From assembly GCA_002494495.1 (NCBI GenBank), contig DACB01000007.1:198076-262075 (forward strand): 64,000 bases of DNA, read 5' to 3'. Below are positions 55,879 to 64,000 of the stretch, one piece after another. The stretch comes from Methanobacterium sp. UBA294. GTDB taxonomy: Archaea; Methanobacteriota; Methanobacteria; Methanobacteriales; Methanobacteriaceae. Below the pieces are notes generated by a model. That model did no database searches. It was not told the DNA's origin and worked only from the letters and a program-made list of their open reading frames with translations. Positions within the stretch are counted from its first letter, which is position 1; the number at the start of each line of letters is the position of its first letter. Both the position numbers and the translations under genes were made by a program.

Positions 55879-55895
55879 AACAAGTAATGCTGCTT
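55851..55895. repeat. Presumed right attachment site at the rps15 3' end
   Basis: Contains CACTTAACAAGTAATG (55874-55889), 15 of 16 bases identical to 38236-38251, continued by CTGCTTGAT that is shared with the copy at 33977 (CTGTTGAT). On the minus strand it is the last codons of rps15. The flanking GATGCATAAGTATGCACATC also resembles the minus strand of 38252-38270. Confidence 0.7.
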
Positions 55896-56274
55896 GATTT
55901 GGCTCATATCTCCAATCTTCGGGAAGTACGCCTTCATTCCTGTAGTAGCTTACCAGTCTCCTGATTCTAGATTCCACAATACGCAGGCCTCTCCTGGTAT
56001 GCAGGTCTTTAGGGTTCTCCTTAAGGTGATCCCTGATGTTCACTGCCTTCCGGATGAGGTTCATGAGGTCTTCCGGATATTCCAGTCCCTGGTTATGTTT
56101 TTCCAGTATCTTGGTTATTTTCATTCCTGTTATCAATTTTACATCTGGTATTCCATACTGATCCCTCAGGATGATGCCCATCATACTGGTGGAGTGACCT
56201 TCTTTTTTAAGTTTTAATATCAGTTCTTCAATCTCTTCGTTAGAGTATTCTATCCATTCAGGCTTTACTGCCAT
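55873..56274 (-). CDS. rps15: Small ribosomal subunit protein uS15
   Basis: Archaeal S15 (S13e-type) that binds 16S rRNA in the small subunit. The 133-residue protein shows [74 protein letters not shown] and ends QAALLVK, a full match to the archaeal family. AGAGGTGAAATA precedes the ATG. It should be co-transcribed with rdgB. Its last codons form the presumed attachment core, and the gene remains intact after integration. Confidence 0.95.
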   Translation of the reverse strand: MAVKPEWIEYSNEEIEELILKLKKEGHSTSMMGIILRDQYGIPDVKLITGMKITKILEKHNQGLEYPEDLMNLIRKAVNIRDHLKENPKDLHTRRGLRIVESRIRRLVSYYRNEGVLPEDWRYEPNQAALLVK

Positions 56275-56343
56275 TATTTCACCTCTAAAATTATCTTCAT
56301 TCTAGTTTATGGATTATAATAGTTTATAACTATGATAAACGAC

Positions 56344-56922
56344 CTATTTTTGGTCTTTATACCATAATGCAAACTTCTCGAGTGATTTACGGCGGTGGGA
56401 GAATCTGTTCTTCACATCTGTTTGCAGTTCTCCGAAGGATTCACAGTAATCTTCTGGAATAAACAGGGGGTCATAGGCGAAGCCATACTTGCCCTTTTCC
56501 TTGTATCCTATTCGTCCTTTGACAATGCCTAAAAAAACCTCGGGCTCGGTTTTGGGGGTGCAGTACCCAACTACCGACCTGAATTCGGCGTATCTGTCTT
56601 CAACATCACTCATAAGCTTTAATATGCCCTGGTTACTTAATGTTTCTTGAACATAGGATGAATATGTCCCTGGAAACCATTTAAGGGCTTTTATGAATAA
56701 TCCAGCGTCTTCTACTATCACTGGTTTTCCAAGACGCCTAACAGCATACTGTGCACCGTACCGGGCTACATCCTCCAGGTCTCCCTGGATTTCGGGGTAG
56801 CCGATATCAGCATGCTCCAGTGTTATGCCCAGGTTATTTAATATTCCTCGGGCTTCTTTAACTTTATGGGGGTTGCCTGTTATAAAGGTAATGCTCTTTG
56901 AAATTATTTTTGAATTAGACAT
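56344..56922 (-). CDS. rdgB: XTP/dITP pyrophosphatase
   Basis: House-cleaning NTPase of the Ham1/RdgB family that hydrolyses XTP, ITP and dITP to monophosphates. The 192 residues include [16 protein letters not shown] at the N-terminus, the catalytic [11 protein letters not shown] with acidic residues, [11 protein letters not shown], and [19 protein letters not shown] with HRRKSLEKF at the end. Standard length. Lies between the lipase gene (divergent) and rps15 (same strand, 69-base gap). Confidence 0.96.
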   Translation of the reverse strand: MSNSKIISKSITFITGNPHKVKEARGILNNLGITLEHADIGYPEIQGDLEDVARYGAQYAVRRLGKPVIVEDAGLFIKALKWFPGTYSSYVQETLSNQGILKLMSDVEDRYAEFRSVVGYCTPKTEPEVFLGIVKGRIGYKEKGKYGFAYDPLFIPEDYCESFGELQTDVKNRFSHRRKSLEKFALWYKDQK

Positions 56923-57069
56923 TTAAGACCCTAATTATCGATAATATAATGTAATCTTTTTATATTATAAGTATGATGTGGATTGATCAGCCATAAATCA
57001 AATTTCTATAAACAAATTTTTTTTATAGGAAAAAGTTGATTAATCATATAGAACATTTGAATTGATAAC

Positions 57070-57972
57070 ATGAACCTCATAGATTCGGACAAGTCAGTGA
57101 TAGAGCCAATCCCCATAATTTTAATCCATGGCTGGCGTCCAAGAAAAAGGGATGGTGTTCTTGTAGAATGGAATGTGATGAAAAAAGCTTTAAATAGAGA
57201 GAACATTCCCTATTTTGAGTTTGATTATCTACCTGCCACCGGGGATCCCTATACATACCCTGCTGATTTAGATAAGTTTATTTTTGATATCCGGGCGTCT
57301 ACAGGTTACACAGGCAAGTTTGATATAGTATGTCATTCCATGGGTGCTCTGGTATCTCGATTCTATATGGCAAGAGGGGATAACTATAATGGCATCCGTC
57401 AATGGATTGGAATTGCACCGGTAAATCATGGTACTGCTTTCGCTGATTTAATTGACAGTAAACGGATACTTTATTTACTTATTAAACCATTCATCTACTT
57501 ATATTTCAAGGATATAGGTTCATCAGGCGCGGTAGCAAACATGCGCACCAAAGATACCCAGACCCTTGAGTTAAATAAATCCGGGCCAAAACGCGATGGA
57601 ATCATGTCGGGTGTAACCTATCGCACGATATTAGGTAGGGAAGTACCTTCTAAAAGCCAATTTATTTCCAGAATAATGGGAGCTGTGGAATGGTTGGTCA
57701 GCAGCTCCAGAGAAGAATATGCCAGTTATCAGTCTGTAAAAGAAAGTGGATACTTACCCACCAGGGTGAAGTTAACTAGAAATGGTGAAACTATTTACAA
57801 ATGGACAGTCGATGGAGACGGAGCGGTAGCAAATGCGCAGAGTATACTCAATAATATAGAACCAGACATAATAAGCGGTGTGGGCCACAACCAGCTTACC
57901 AAAGATCCAACTGTAATAGACCTGGTAATTAAGTACTATAAAAACTTCAGAGATAGAAAAAGCTTGAAATAA
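57070..57972 (+). CDS. Alpha/beta-hydrolase, lipase class 2-like
   Basis: A 300-residue hydrolase without signal peptide. The oxyanion part IILIHGWRPRKRDG and the nucleophile elbow DIVCHSMGALVSRFY with Ser90 (G replaced by C in GHSMG) are those of bacterial lipases; the later DGDGAVANAQS and GVGHNQL supply likely Asp and His. The first ATG has no clear ribosome-binding site, and the message may be leaderless. Substrate unknown; esters or lipids are likely. It is divergent from rdgB and converges with kae1-bud32. Confidence 0.82.
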   Translation: MNLIDSDKSVIEPIPIILIHGWRPRKRDGVLVEWNVMKKALNRENIPYFEFDYLPATGDPYTYPADLDKFIFDIRASTGYTGKFDIVCHSMGALVSRFYMARGDNYNGIRQWIGIAPVNHGTAFADLIDSKRILYLLIKPFIYLYFKDIGSSGAVANMRTKDTQTLELNKSGPKRDGIMSGVTYRTILGREVPSKSQFISRIMGAVEWLVSSSREEYASYQSVKESGYLPTRVKLTRNGETIYKWTVDGDGAVANAQSILNNIEPDIISGVGHNQLTKDPTVIDLVIKYYKNFRDRKSLK

Positions 57973-57997
57973 AGCTGAAAGTCTACAAAAAATGTTG

Positions 57998-59626
57998 TTA
58001 ATTTTCCATGTAACGTTTCCTTACTTCAATTTCTTTTATTTTCTCCAGGATTTTCTGAAAATCATCAGCTCCACGATAACCCTCTAAAATGTACTGGAAA
58101 CAGTCCTCTGCAATGTCGTAATGGATCCCAGTAAGTGCTTTCTTGAAAACCAGAAGATCAGTACCTTTATCTTCCACAAGATGGGATATTTTTCCAAGCC
58201 CAAAGTCGATGAACACTATGCCATCCTTTCTGAGCAATATATTGCTGCTTGTAAGGTCTCCATGGATTATTCCGCAATTGTGCAGGCGGGCGACCTTTTC
58301 ACCGATTATTTTGCAGATAGGCTTTACCTTGGACAGATCTGATTCATTGAACTCTTCTTTTACTTGTTTTCCACGGATAAATTCCATGGTGATTGTCTTA
58401 TAATCCATATCAACATCGTATACTAGAGGAGTGGTTACCCCGCAGGTTTTGGCTTGGTGAAGAAGTTTGGCCTCACTCTTGGTCCTATGTTTTCGCAATC
58501 TTTTATCTACTTCCCCTATACGGTAGCTTTTAGATACTCTGTTTTTATGGATCACTTCATGATCCATGTATTTGCCTGAATAGATATTGGCTTCAGCACC
58601 CTTTTCTACCATATTCTCGGGTAGTTTGAGTGAAATGGTTGAACTTTTCATCCAGGGCACATCTACCTGATCAGTACGGTATCTCTGGGTCACGGTGGTG
58701 TTTTCTAATTTCTGCACTGAGCCATACTGGAACATCAACTGGCCCATCCAGGCTATCATAGCACCGTTATCTCCACAGTACTTTATGGGGGGCCGATAGA
58801 AGTCAGCATAGTGTTCTTGAGTCATAATTTCAATCATATCCCTCAAACGGGTGTTGGCTGCCACTCCACCACATAGCATAACTTCCCTTTTTTTGGAGTG
58901 GGCCAGAGCCCTTTCTGTTATCTCAGTGGCCATGGAGAAAGCTGTCTCCTGAAGGCTGTAGCACACATCTTCTAATGATTCCCCACCTTCGTATTTCCGT
59001 ATGGCTGCAGTGAGCAAACCAGAAAAGGATAGGTCCATGCCCTTAACAGTGTAGGGGAGTTCTAGGTAATTATCAGTTTTCAGGGCCAATTCTTCGATTT
59101 TGGGTCCGCCAGGATGGCCAAGATTTACTGAACGGGCAAACTGATCCAGGCAGTTTCCAAGTGCTATGTCCAGGGTCTCTCCAAAAACCCTGTACCTACC
59201 CTTGTCGAAGGCAATTATCTGGCTGTTACCGCCGCTGACATAAAGGGTTAGAGGATCTTGGGCACCGGTGGTGAGGCGACCAATCTCTACATGTCCTATA
59301 CAGTGATTGACTCCAATTATTGGAACTTTTAAAGATAGACTTAATGACCGGGCAGCGGTGGCTGCCGTCCGCAGGGCAGGTCCTAAGCCAGGACCACGAG
59401 CGAAGGCAACAAGGTCCATGTCCTTTATTTCCAGACTAGATTCATTTAATGCTTCTTTGATGAGTGGTACTATGTATTTTGCGTGGTGTTCGGCTGCTTC
59501 CCGGGGGTGTATCCCTCCACTTTCTGGTATGAGGGCTTTGCCTACTGAAGCAAGTATTTCCCCAGAAGAATCAACGATCCCTACGCCTGTTTTCTCTGCT
59601 GTTCCCTCTATTCCAATACAAATCAA
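57998..59626 (-). CDS. Kae1-Bud32 fusion: tRNA t6A synthesis and kinase
   Basis: Bifunctional protein that transfers threonylcarbamoyl to A37 of tRNAs reading ANN codons (Kae1), fused to its Bud32 kinase/ATPase, both members of the KEOPS complex. Residues up to about 330 are Kae1: MICIGIEGTAEKTGVGIVD, GVNHCIGHVEIG with the two metal His, and TLYVSGGNSQII. The Bud32 part begins near AEANIYSGKYM and shows CGIIHGDLTSSNILLRKDG and IDFGLGKISHLVEDKGTDL. I prefer the TTG at 59626, giving the typical MICIGIEG start; a TTG two codons upstream is also open. The fusion is common in methanogens. Confidence 0.95.
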   Translation of the reverse strand: MICIGIEGTAEKTGVGIVDSSGEILASVGKALIPESGGIHPREAAEHHAKYIVPLIKEALNESSLEIKDMDLVAFARGPGLGPALRTAATAARSLSLSLKVPIIGVNHCIGHVEIGRLTTGAQDPLTLYVSGGNSQIIAFDKGRYRVFGETLDIALGNCLDQFARSVNLGHPGGPKIEELALKTDNYLELPYTVKGMDLSFSGLLTAAIRKYEGGESLEDVCYSLQETAFSMATEITERALAHSKKREVMLCGGVAANTRLRDMIEIMTQEHYADFYRPPIKYCGDNGAMIAWMGQLMFQYGSVQKLENTTVTQRYRTDQVDVPWMKSSTISLKLPENMVEKGAEANIYSGKYMDHEVIHKNRVSKSYRIGEVDKRLRKHRTKSEAKLLHQAKTCGVTTPLVYDVDMDYKTITMEFIRGKQVKEEFNESDLSKVKPICKIIGEKVARLHNCGIIHGDLTSSNILLRKDGIVFIDFGLGKISHLVEDKGTDLLVFKKALTGIHYDIAEDCFQYILEGYRGADDFQKILEKIKEIEVRKRYMEN

Positions 59627-59871
59627 ATTCAATCACAACTCTTGATGTTATAAAGTTTCATTAATATTTTTAGCCCCGGTTTGGTTTAAATTATAGGGTA
59701 TATTTATTCAGATGGGTTATAAGAAAAAATTGGGTTAAATTCCGGCTTTTTTAAGTAATTTTATTTTTATATACTATGTAGATTAAAACTGTTTTCATTA
59801 TCATGATTAATTTAAGGTGGGACAGGAATAATAATATTTCAGATACCTCTTAAAAAAATTCAGGTGGAACA

Positions 59872-60945
59872 GTGAATAAGAATATTATAGGATACTCAAT
59901 GCACAATAACATCCCTGACTTGGAAAATAAGAATCCATTATTTTTATGTGTTATAGCCACTACAAAAACTGCAAGAATACCGGGAATTACAGGTGCCGGT
60001 GCCACACCAGAATTAACCGATTACACCCCTGCAGCTGATGCGGAATTAATCGTACATGGAGAAGCCCGTTGTCTGCCCGATATCCCTCAAACTGTAATTG
60101 AAGGCACGGCATCACCTACTCCGGCAGTAATTACCAAAGCATCTTTGGAATTGGCGGATATACCCTTTTTAACAGCAGATGCAGGCGCCGCAGTTAAACC
60201 GAATTTGACCTTTTTTGACATTAACCAAATACCCGGAGAAAATATTCAGAGTGGTCAGGCAGTTGTAAACTCTAAAAAGATATTTAACCGGGGAAAGTTC
60301 CTGGGAAAAATCCTATCACAATTCACTGATCACCTAGTAATAGGTGAAAGCACCCCTGCAGGAACCACAACCGCCCTGGGGGTCCTGACTGCAATGGGGT
60401 ACGATGGTAACTTTAAGGTCAGTGGGAGCATGCCTGAAAATCCCCATAATCTCAAGTTGAAAGTTGTCTCTGATGGTCTGAAGGCCGCAGGCATTAAAGC
60501 TGGAGACTTAGCACATGATCCACTGAAAGCTGTTGAAGTGGTGGGTGATCCAATGATTCCTGCAGTAGCAGGGGTGGCAGCTGGGGCTGAAGTGCCAGTA
60601 ATACTTGCTGGAGGTACCCAAATGACTGCTGTATGTGCAGTGGTTAAAGAGATGGAAAAAGATTATAACTGGGATGAACTCTCCATTGCCACCACAATTT
60701 TCGTAGCTAAGGATGAAACATCTGATATAAACTATATATCCAAACAAATCGCTGATTATCCAATTTTCGCAGTGGATCCTCAATTCGAAAAGTGTGAAAA
60801 CCAAGGACTTAAGAATTACATCAACGGCTCAGTTAAAGAAGGAGTGGGAGCTGGCGGAGCCATGATGACTGCTCTGCTTAAGGGAGTTACCGTTGAGGAG
60901 ATTCGATTGAAGACAGAGGAATTCTGTAGGGAAATATTTGAATAG
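59872..60945 (+). CDS. cobT: Archaeal nicotinate-nucleotide-dependent phosphoribosyltransferase (CobT type, UPF0284)
   Basis: Activates the lower-ligand base as an alpha-ribazole-type phosphate in cobalamin (or pseudo-B12-like cobamide) assembly. The 357 residues show FLCVIATTKTARIPGITGAG, TPAADAELIVHGEARCLPD, ITKASLELADIPFLTADAGA and STPAGTTTALGVLTAMGYDG with VGDPMIPAVAGVAAGAEVPV, as in archaeal UPF0284 proteins. AGGTGG precedes a GTG start. The biochemical role is taken from the family; the base used cannot be told. It adds to cobJ, cbiG and cbiB in this window. Confidence 0.88.
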   Translation: MNKNIIGYSMHNNIPDLENKNPLFLCVIATTKTARIPGITGAGATPELTDYTPAADAELIVHGEARCLPDIPQTVIEGTASPTPAVITKASLELADIPFLTADAGAAVKPNLTFFDINQIPGENIQSGQAVVNSKKIFNRGKFLGKILSQFTDHLVIGESTPAGTTTALGVLTAMGYDGNFKVSGSMPENPHNLKLKVVSDGLKAAGIKAGDLAHDPLKAVEVVGDPMIPAVAGVAAGAEVPVILAGGTQMTAVCAVVKEMEKDYNWDELSIATTIFVAKDETSDINYISKQIADYPIFAVDPQFEKCENQGLKNYINGSVKEGVGAGGAMMTALLKGVTVEEIRLKTEEFCREIFE

Positions 60946-60952
60946 GGTTAGC

Positions 60953-60995
60953 TTTTTTTTAACTTCAGCTTTTTTTTAAGTTCGCTATTTTTTTT
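60953..60995 (+). terminator. Triple T-tract terminator after cobT
   Basis: Three eight-base T runs (60953-60960, 60970-60977, 60988-60995), each preceded by C/A and separated by short spacers, directly follow the cobT stop. Successive U-tracts without a stem are the usual archaeal terminators. Confidence 0.7.
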
Positions 60996-61011
60996 ATTTT
61001 CCATGGAAAGA

Positions 61012-61020
61012 TTTATATAC
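61012..61020 (+). promoter_or_regulatory. TATA box of the DUF2178-HTH unit
   Basis: TTTATATAC preceded by GGAAAGA (BRE-like). Transcription should begin near 61043, leaving a leader of about 60 bases before the ATG at 61105, which has GGATGGAT ahead. Confidence 0.65.
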
Positions 61021-61104
61021 TCAAATGTTAGAATTATACAACATTAAGTTAGAAATATTTAATTTTATGTTGGAAATAAATAACAAAAAACAGGATGGAT
61101 AAAA

Positions 61105-61671
61105 ATGGATGTAAAATTTAATTATTACTGGGGACTTCTTGGAATTTTGGGACTTTTAGGATATGTGCTGGAAAATCCGCTTTATTATGCGTTTTTTGCA
61201 TTTTTCATATTCTTTTTATCTCCGGTATATGATAGAGCCAAAAATAATGAAAAAAAGGATGATAGAAAAACAAGAAAAAATTATGATATGTTCAAAATAA
61301 GCATATGGATTGGATCAGCTATTTTACTGGTTGTTTCATTTTATTTAATGGCCACCAAAACAATGAGTGATATTGCAGCTATAGGGCTCCTTATTGGAAT
61401 TATCATTTATGTTTCCAGCTTTTTTGCTTCGATTGGAATGGAAAAAACCGCAAGGGATGAGCGTTTAAGGAAAATTGGAACACTTGCAGCAACATGGTCC
61501 TGGTATATAACTCTGGTATTTGTTTCTTCCCTTATATTGAACATGTACTGGGCAAATAAAATCCACGACCCAATTGAATTAATGGGTCTTACAATTTTCG
61601 TCATGATATCAACTAATCTTGTTGCTAGTGTAATTTTAAGTCGCATAGGTGATATTGACTTTATAAGTTGA
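61105..61671 (+). CDS. DUF2178 family membrane protein
   Basis: A 188-residue protein with hydrophobic segments near residues 8-22, 27-42, 68-87, 93-112, 130-148 and 158-176, so about five or six membrane helices. Between helices 4 and 5 lies the family signature [21 protein letters not shown] (a polar loop before the next helix). The family is usual in methanogens together with a small Xre-type regulator, and the gene after it fits that pairing. Function unknown. Confidence 0.8.
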   Translation: MDVKFNYYWGLLGILGLLGYVLENPLYYAFFAFFIFFLSPVYDRAKNNEKKDDRKTRKNYDMFKISIWIGSAILLVVSFYLMATKTMSDIAAIGLLIGIIIYVSSFFASIGMEKTARDERLRKIGTLAATWSWYITLVFVSSLILNMYWANKIHDPIELMGLTIFVMISTNLVASVILSRIGDIDFIS

Positions 61672-61720
61672 AATACAGTTATTAAGGACTATAATACAAT
61701 TTATGAGATGGAAGAATATG

Positions 61721-61918
61721 ATGAGAACAAGAATTAAAGAGTTCAGGGCTAAATACAATCTTACCCAGGCAGAACTGGCTGAAAAAGTGGGAATTAGGAG
61801 GGAAACCATCCTTTTTCTGGAGAAAGGTAAGTACAATCCATCCCTGAAATTAGCTCATGACGTTGCAGTGGCCCTAAATTCGACCATAGATGAACTTTTT
61901 ATTTTCCATGAGGAATAA
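61721..61918 (+). CDS. Small Xre/Cro-type HTH regulator
   Basis: A 65-residue protein that is one helix-turn-helix: [20 protein letters not shown] with [20 protein letters not shown] and the closing [17 protein letters not shown]. This YozG-like group usually controls the adjacent DUF2178 membrane gene, which ends 49 bases upstream here. GATGG suits an ATG at 61718 or 61721; an ATG at 61703 would add six unlikely residues. Probably autoregulated with its neighbour. Confidence 0.85.
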   Translation: MRTRIKEFRAKYNLTQAELAEKVGIRRETILFLEKGKYNPSLKLAHDVAVALNSTIDELFIFHEE

Positions 61919-61944
61919 TAAAAGGGGGTAGGTTGCTTCAATAT

Positions 61945-62781
61945 TTACATAAAGAAGTAGTAGATTATTATAGCCAAGGGCCCGATTATCCAGCAGTAAT
62001 AAGCAAATACCAGAAGGTCTCGTTCTGATATTAATTTTAACATCACTTTAATAGCCAGATAACTGGATATTGCAGCCGCTATTACACCGGCTATGGTGGC
62101 ACCGGTGTTTATGTCAAATAAGGATGTTATATCCTTTGTCTGTACCAACGCCGCACCTAAAATGGCAGGTATGGAAAGTAAGAAGCTGAACCTCGCGGTT
62201 AACTCTCTTTCAAGTCCCAGAAACAGACCAGTAGATATGGTTGCTCCTGATCTTGAAATCCCGGGGGCTATGGCGAATGCCTGGGCCACACCTATTATTA
62301 AGGAATTTTTAATGGTCATCTTCTTTAAACTTGATTTATCCTTGGTTTTTCTGGACATCATCTCTGATGTGTAGAGCAAAATACCAGTGATTATTAAAAA
62401 TACTCCCACTGCAAGTATGCTGTTGAATAGACCCTCAAAAAAGTCTTTAAACAGGATACCAGCTAAACCCGCAGGCACTGTACCAAGGATAACCATCCAT
62501 GCCAGTTTTTTATATTTATCTTCCCGTAATCCCTCACGGAACTTCCTGCGTGGAATATCTGCTAAGGTGGAGATGAAGGATTTGAGCATGTGTAATATAT
62601 CGTTCCAGAAATAGATAATTACGGCCGCTACTGTACCGATGTGTAACAGGGTGTCGAACGCCAGACTGGATTCTGTTCCCAGGAGATATGGTGTAAATAC
62701 TAGGTGGGCAGAGCTGCTTACTGGTAGAAATTCAGTCAGTCCCTGCACTAAACCGATTATTATTGCTTGTAAAATATCCAT
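61945..62781 (-). CDS. uppP: Undecaprenyl-diphosphatase-type polyprenyl pyrophosphatase
   Basis: Membrane enzyme that recycles the polyprenyl carrier for cell-wall and glycan export (BacA/UppP). The 278 residues show GLVQGLTEFLPVSSSAHLVF near the N-terminus and AIAPGISRSGATISTGLFLG in the second half, the two catalytic motifs with the Glu/Ser and Arg/Ser. About eight membrane helices. GGTGAATTTTC is directly ahead of the ATG. In archaea the substrate is likely a shorter or dolichyl-type carrier. Converges with the HTH gene and follows ilvE on the same strand. Confidence 0.95.
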   Translation of the reverse strand: MDILQAIIIGLVQGLTEFLPVSSSAHLVFTPYLLGTESSLAFDTLLHIGTVAAVIIYFWNDILHMLKSFISTLADIPRRKFREGLREDKYKKLAWMVILGTVPAGLAGILFKDFFEGLFNSILAVGVFLIITGILLYTSEMMSRKTKDKSSLKKMTIKNSLIIGVAQAFAIAPGISRSGATISTGLFLGLERELTARFSFLLSIPAILGAALVQTKDITSLFDINTGATIAGVIAAAISSYLAIKVMLKLISERDLLVFAYYCWIIGPLAIIIYYFFM

Positions 62782-62821
62782 GAAAATTCACCAAAAATTA
62801 TTAGATTGTTTCAAACTTCTT

Positions 62822-63745
62822 TCATTCTACATAGGTTAGCCAGTTGTACTTATCTTCTTCGTATCCACTGATGATGCTGAAGAATTTTTCCTGAAGTTTG
62901 CCGGTTATTTCTCCTTTTCCACCATTTCCAATCTTTATTTGATCTATGGTTCTGATGGGCGTAACTTCAGCTGCAGTACCCGTAAGGAAAACCTCATCGG
63001 CAATGTAAAGCATTTCCCGAGGGATATTCTCCTCTCTGACTTCTAAGTCCATTGATTCGGCAAGTTTCATTATAGAATCCCTGGTGATGCCGGGAAGTAT
63101 GGATGAAGAAAGCGGTGGGGTGTACAGGGCTCCGTCGTAAATCAGGAAAATATTTTCACCACTACCTTCACTTACCATGCCTCGATAATCCAGCATTATT
63201 GATTCATGGTGCCCATTTTCCGTGGCTTCCATCTTAGCCAGCTGGGAGTTCATATAATTTGATCCTGCCTTGGCCATGTTGGGCATGGTGTTGGGGGCTA
63301 ATCTGCGCCATGAGGAAATGCCCACGTCTACTCCTTTTTCCAGGGCTTCTTCTCCTAAATATTTACCCCATCCCCAGGCAGCGATAACGTACTCTAAAGG
63401 GTTTTCCAAAGGATAAACGCCTAATTTATTATAACCACGGAATATAACTGGCCTAATGTAACATTCATTCAAATTATTAGCCTTGATAGTATCTATTATT
63501 GCATTTGAAAATTCTTCCACTGTGTAGTCGATATCCATTCGGTATATCTTTCCAGAATTAAAAAGACGCTTAACGTGTTCTTTTAAACGGAATATAGCTG
63601 ATCCTTTGGGTGTTTTGTAACAACGTATTCCTTCAAAGACGCTTGAACCATAATGAACAACATGGCTTAGAACGTGTATTTTAGCATCTTCCCAGTCAAC
63701 CAATTCACCATTAAACCATATCTTACCCGATTCACTGAAAACCAT
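62822..63745 (-). CDS. ilvE: Branched-chain amino acid aminotransferase
   Basis: PLP enzyme (fold type IV) of the last step to Val, Leu and Ile. The 307 residues show the start [37 protein letters not shown], the PLP lysine in [16 protein letters not shown] (Lys about 161), and [22 protein letters not shown] with [23 protein letters not shown] lies ahead of the ATG. Probably co-transcribed with uppP, 40 bases downstream. Full length and typical. Confidence 0.97.
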   Translation of the reverse strand: MVFSESGKIWFNGELVDWEDAKIHVLSHVVHYGSSVFEGIRCYKTPKGSAIFRLKEHVKRLFNSGKIYRMDIDYTVEEFSNAIIDTIKANNLNECYIRPVIFRGYNKLGVYPLENPLEYVIAAWGWGKYLGEEALEKGVDVGISSWRRLAPNTMPNMAKAGSNYMNSQLAKMEATENGHHESIMLDYRGMVSEGSGENIFLIYDGALYTPPLSSSILPGITRDSIMKLAESMDLEVREENIPREMLYIADEVFLTGTAAEVTPIRTIDQIKIGNGGKGEITGKLQEKFFSIISGYEEDKYNWLTYVE

Positions 63746-63902
63746 TAAAAATCACATCTCTTGTCTACTTCTCAATAAAATTTGCCTGATTTGATAATTA
63801 TAATATAAAAAACATTTTTTTGATTAGAACATTTAATTACTTTGTCCTTAACTTATATAATTGTCCTTAATATAAAAATGACACTGATTTATAAACAGAA
63901 GG

Positions 63903-63910
63903 TTTATATA
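63903..63910 (+). promoter_or_regulatory. TATA box of the tRNA-Val gene
   Basis: TTTATATA with AACAGAAGG ahead, 30 bases before the first base of the tRNA. Transcription would begin near 63933, leaving a short 5' leader removed by RNase P. Confidence 0.7.
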
Positions 63911-63939
63911 CACTGTTTGCCCAATACTGAAAATACCAT

Positions 63940-64000
<61 letters not shown>

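Larger units (their letters stand above)
38236..55889. mobile_element. Integrated plasmid-like element, about 17.6 kb
   Basis: Bounded by near-identical 16-base sequences (38236-38251 and 55874-55889), with a tyrosine recombinase gene directly inside the right end and the host rps15 gene restored at the right site. Cargo: Ntn hydrolase, restriction-modification enzyme, toxin-antitoxin-like pair, regulators, and a replication module (primase, helicase-like ATPase, winged-helix protein). No virion, portal or terminase genes and no conjugation genes are seen. CCCGGG occurs about 19 times inside and about three times in the other 46 kb. The left boundary is an inference, since older copies of the repeat lie further left. 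Confidence 0.72.

Noticed and set aside
38236..55889. The element as a provirus
   Set aside because: No capsid, portal, terminase, tail or lysis gene is recognisable; replication, RM and toxin-antitoxin-like genes fit a plasmid-like element better.

Overview
The window is archaeal and most consistent with a mesophilic, AT-rich Methanobacterium-type methanogen (Methanobacteriales). The evidence is archaeal information-processing genes (family D polymerase small subunit DP1, Orc1/Cdc6, Hef, a Kae1-Bud32 fusion, archaeal uS15), archaeal versions of cobalamin genes, TATA-box promoters, GGTGAT/GGAGG ribosome-binding sites, and a DUF2299–cdc6–pyrB–trmI–hef order that I recall from Methanothermobacter. 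No methanogenesis gene lies in the window, so the genus is an inference.

Layout. 1–2.3 kb: lysine/diaminopimelate genes (3' part of lysA, dapF) and a DUF488 gene. 2.4–8.6 kb: a minus-strand trehalose locus (T6P synthase, divergent phosphohexomutase, sugar nucleotidyltransferase, T6P phosphatase, a GalT-like HIT protein). 8.9–16.8 kb: TPR protein, cobJ with a fused Cys-rich domain, a secreted protein, DP1, a class II aldolase, UPF0147, cbiG and cbiB. 16.9–23.7 kb: the chromosomal replication origin, with seven mini-ORB boxes between the DUF2299 gene and cdc6, then pyrB, trmI and hef. 23.8–27 kb: GNAT, aconitase-X type phosphomevalonate dehydratase subunit, recJ.

27–55.9 kb is accessory DNA between two genes I expect to be neighbours: recJ (ends its 5' side at 26954) and rps15 (3' end at 55873). 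Four degenerate copies of the recJ 5' end plus its upstream region (26909, 30367, 33977, 38236), and an att-like site at the 3' end of rps15 beside a tyrosine-recombinase gene, suggest repeated integration at this junction. Between the copies sit a flavin-type oxidase, membrane proteins, an MFS exporter, a six-PAS histidine kinase, a methyltransferase, an Imm5-like immunity protein and an ACT-MBL protein.

The most recent element, about 38.24–55.89 kb, carries an HslV/proteasome-like Ntn hydrolase that appears to start with ATT, a one-polypeptide restriction-modification enzyme, an ImmA/IrrE–DUF4411 toxin-antitoxin-like pair with a ribbon-helix-helix regulator, and a tightly overlapping replication operon (ribbon-helix-helix protein, helicase-like ATPase, winged-helix protein, and an archaeo-eukaryotic primase fused to a DnaG-type zinc finger). 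It also holds a zinc-ribbon gene with no usable start codon and the integrase. No capsid, portal or terminase gene is visible, so I read it as an integrated plasmid-like element. CCCGGG words are strongly concentrated in it.

55.9–64 kb returns to core genes: rps15, rdgB, a lipase, kae1-bud32, archaeal cobT, a DUF2178 membrane protein with its small HTH regulator, uppP, ilvE, and the 5' part of a tRNA-Val gene cut by the window edge.
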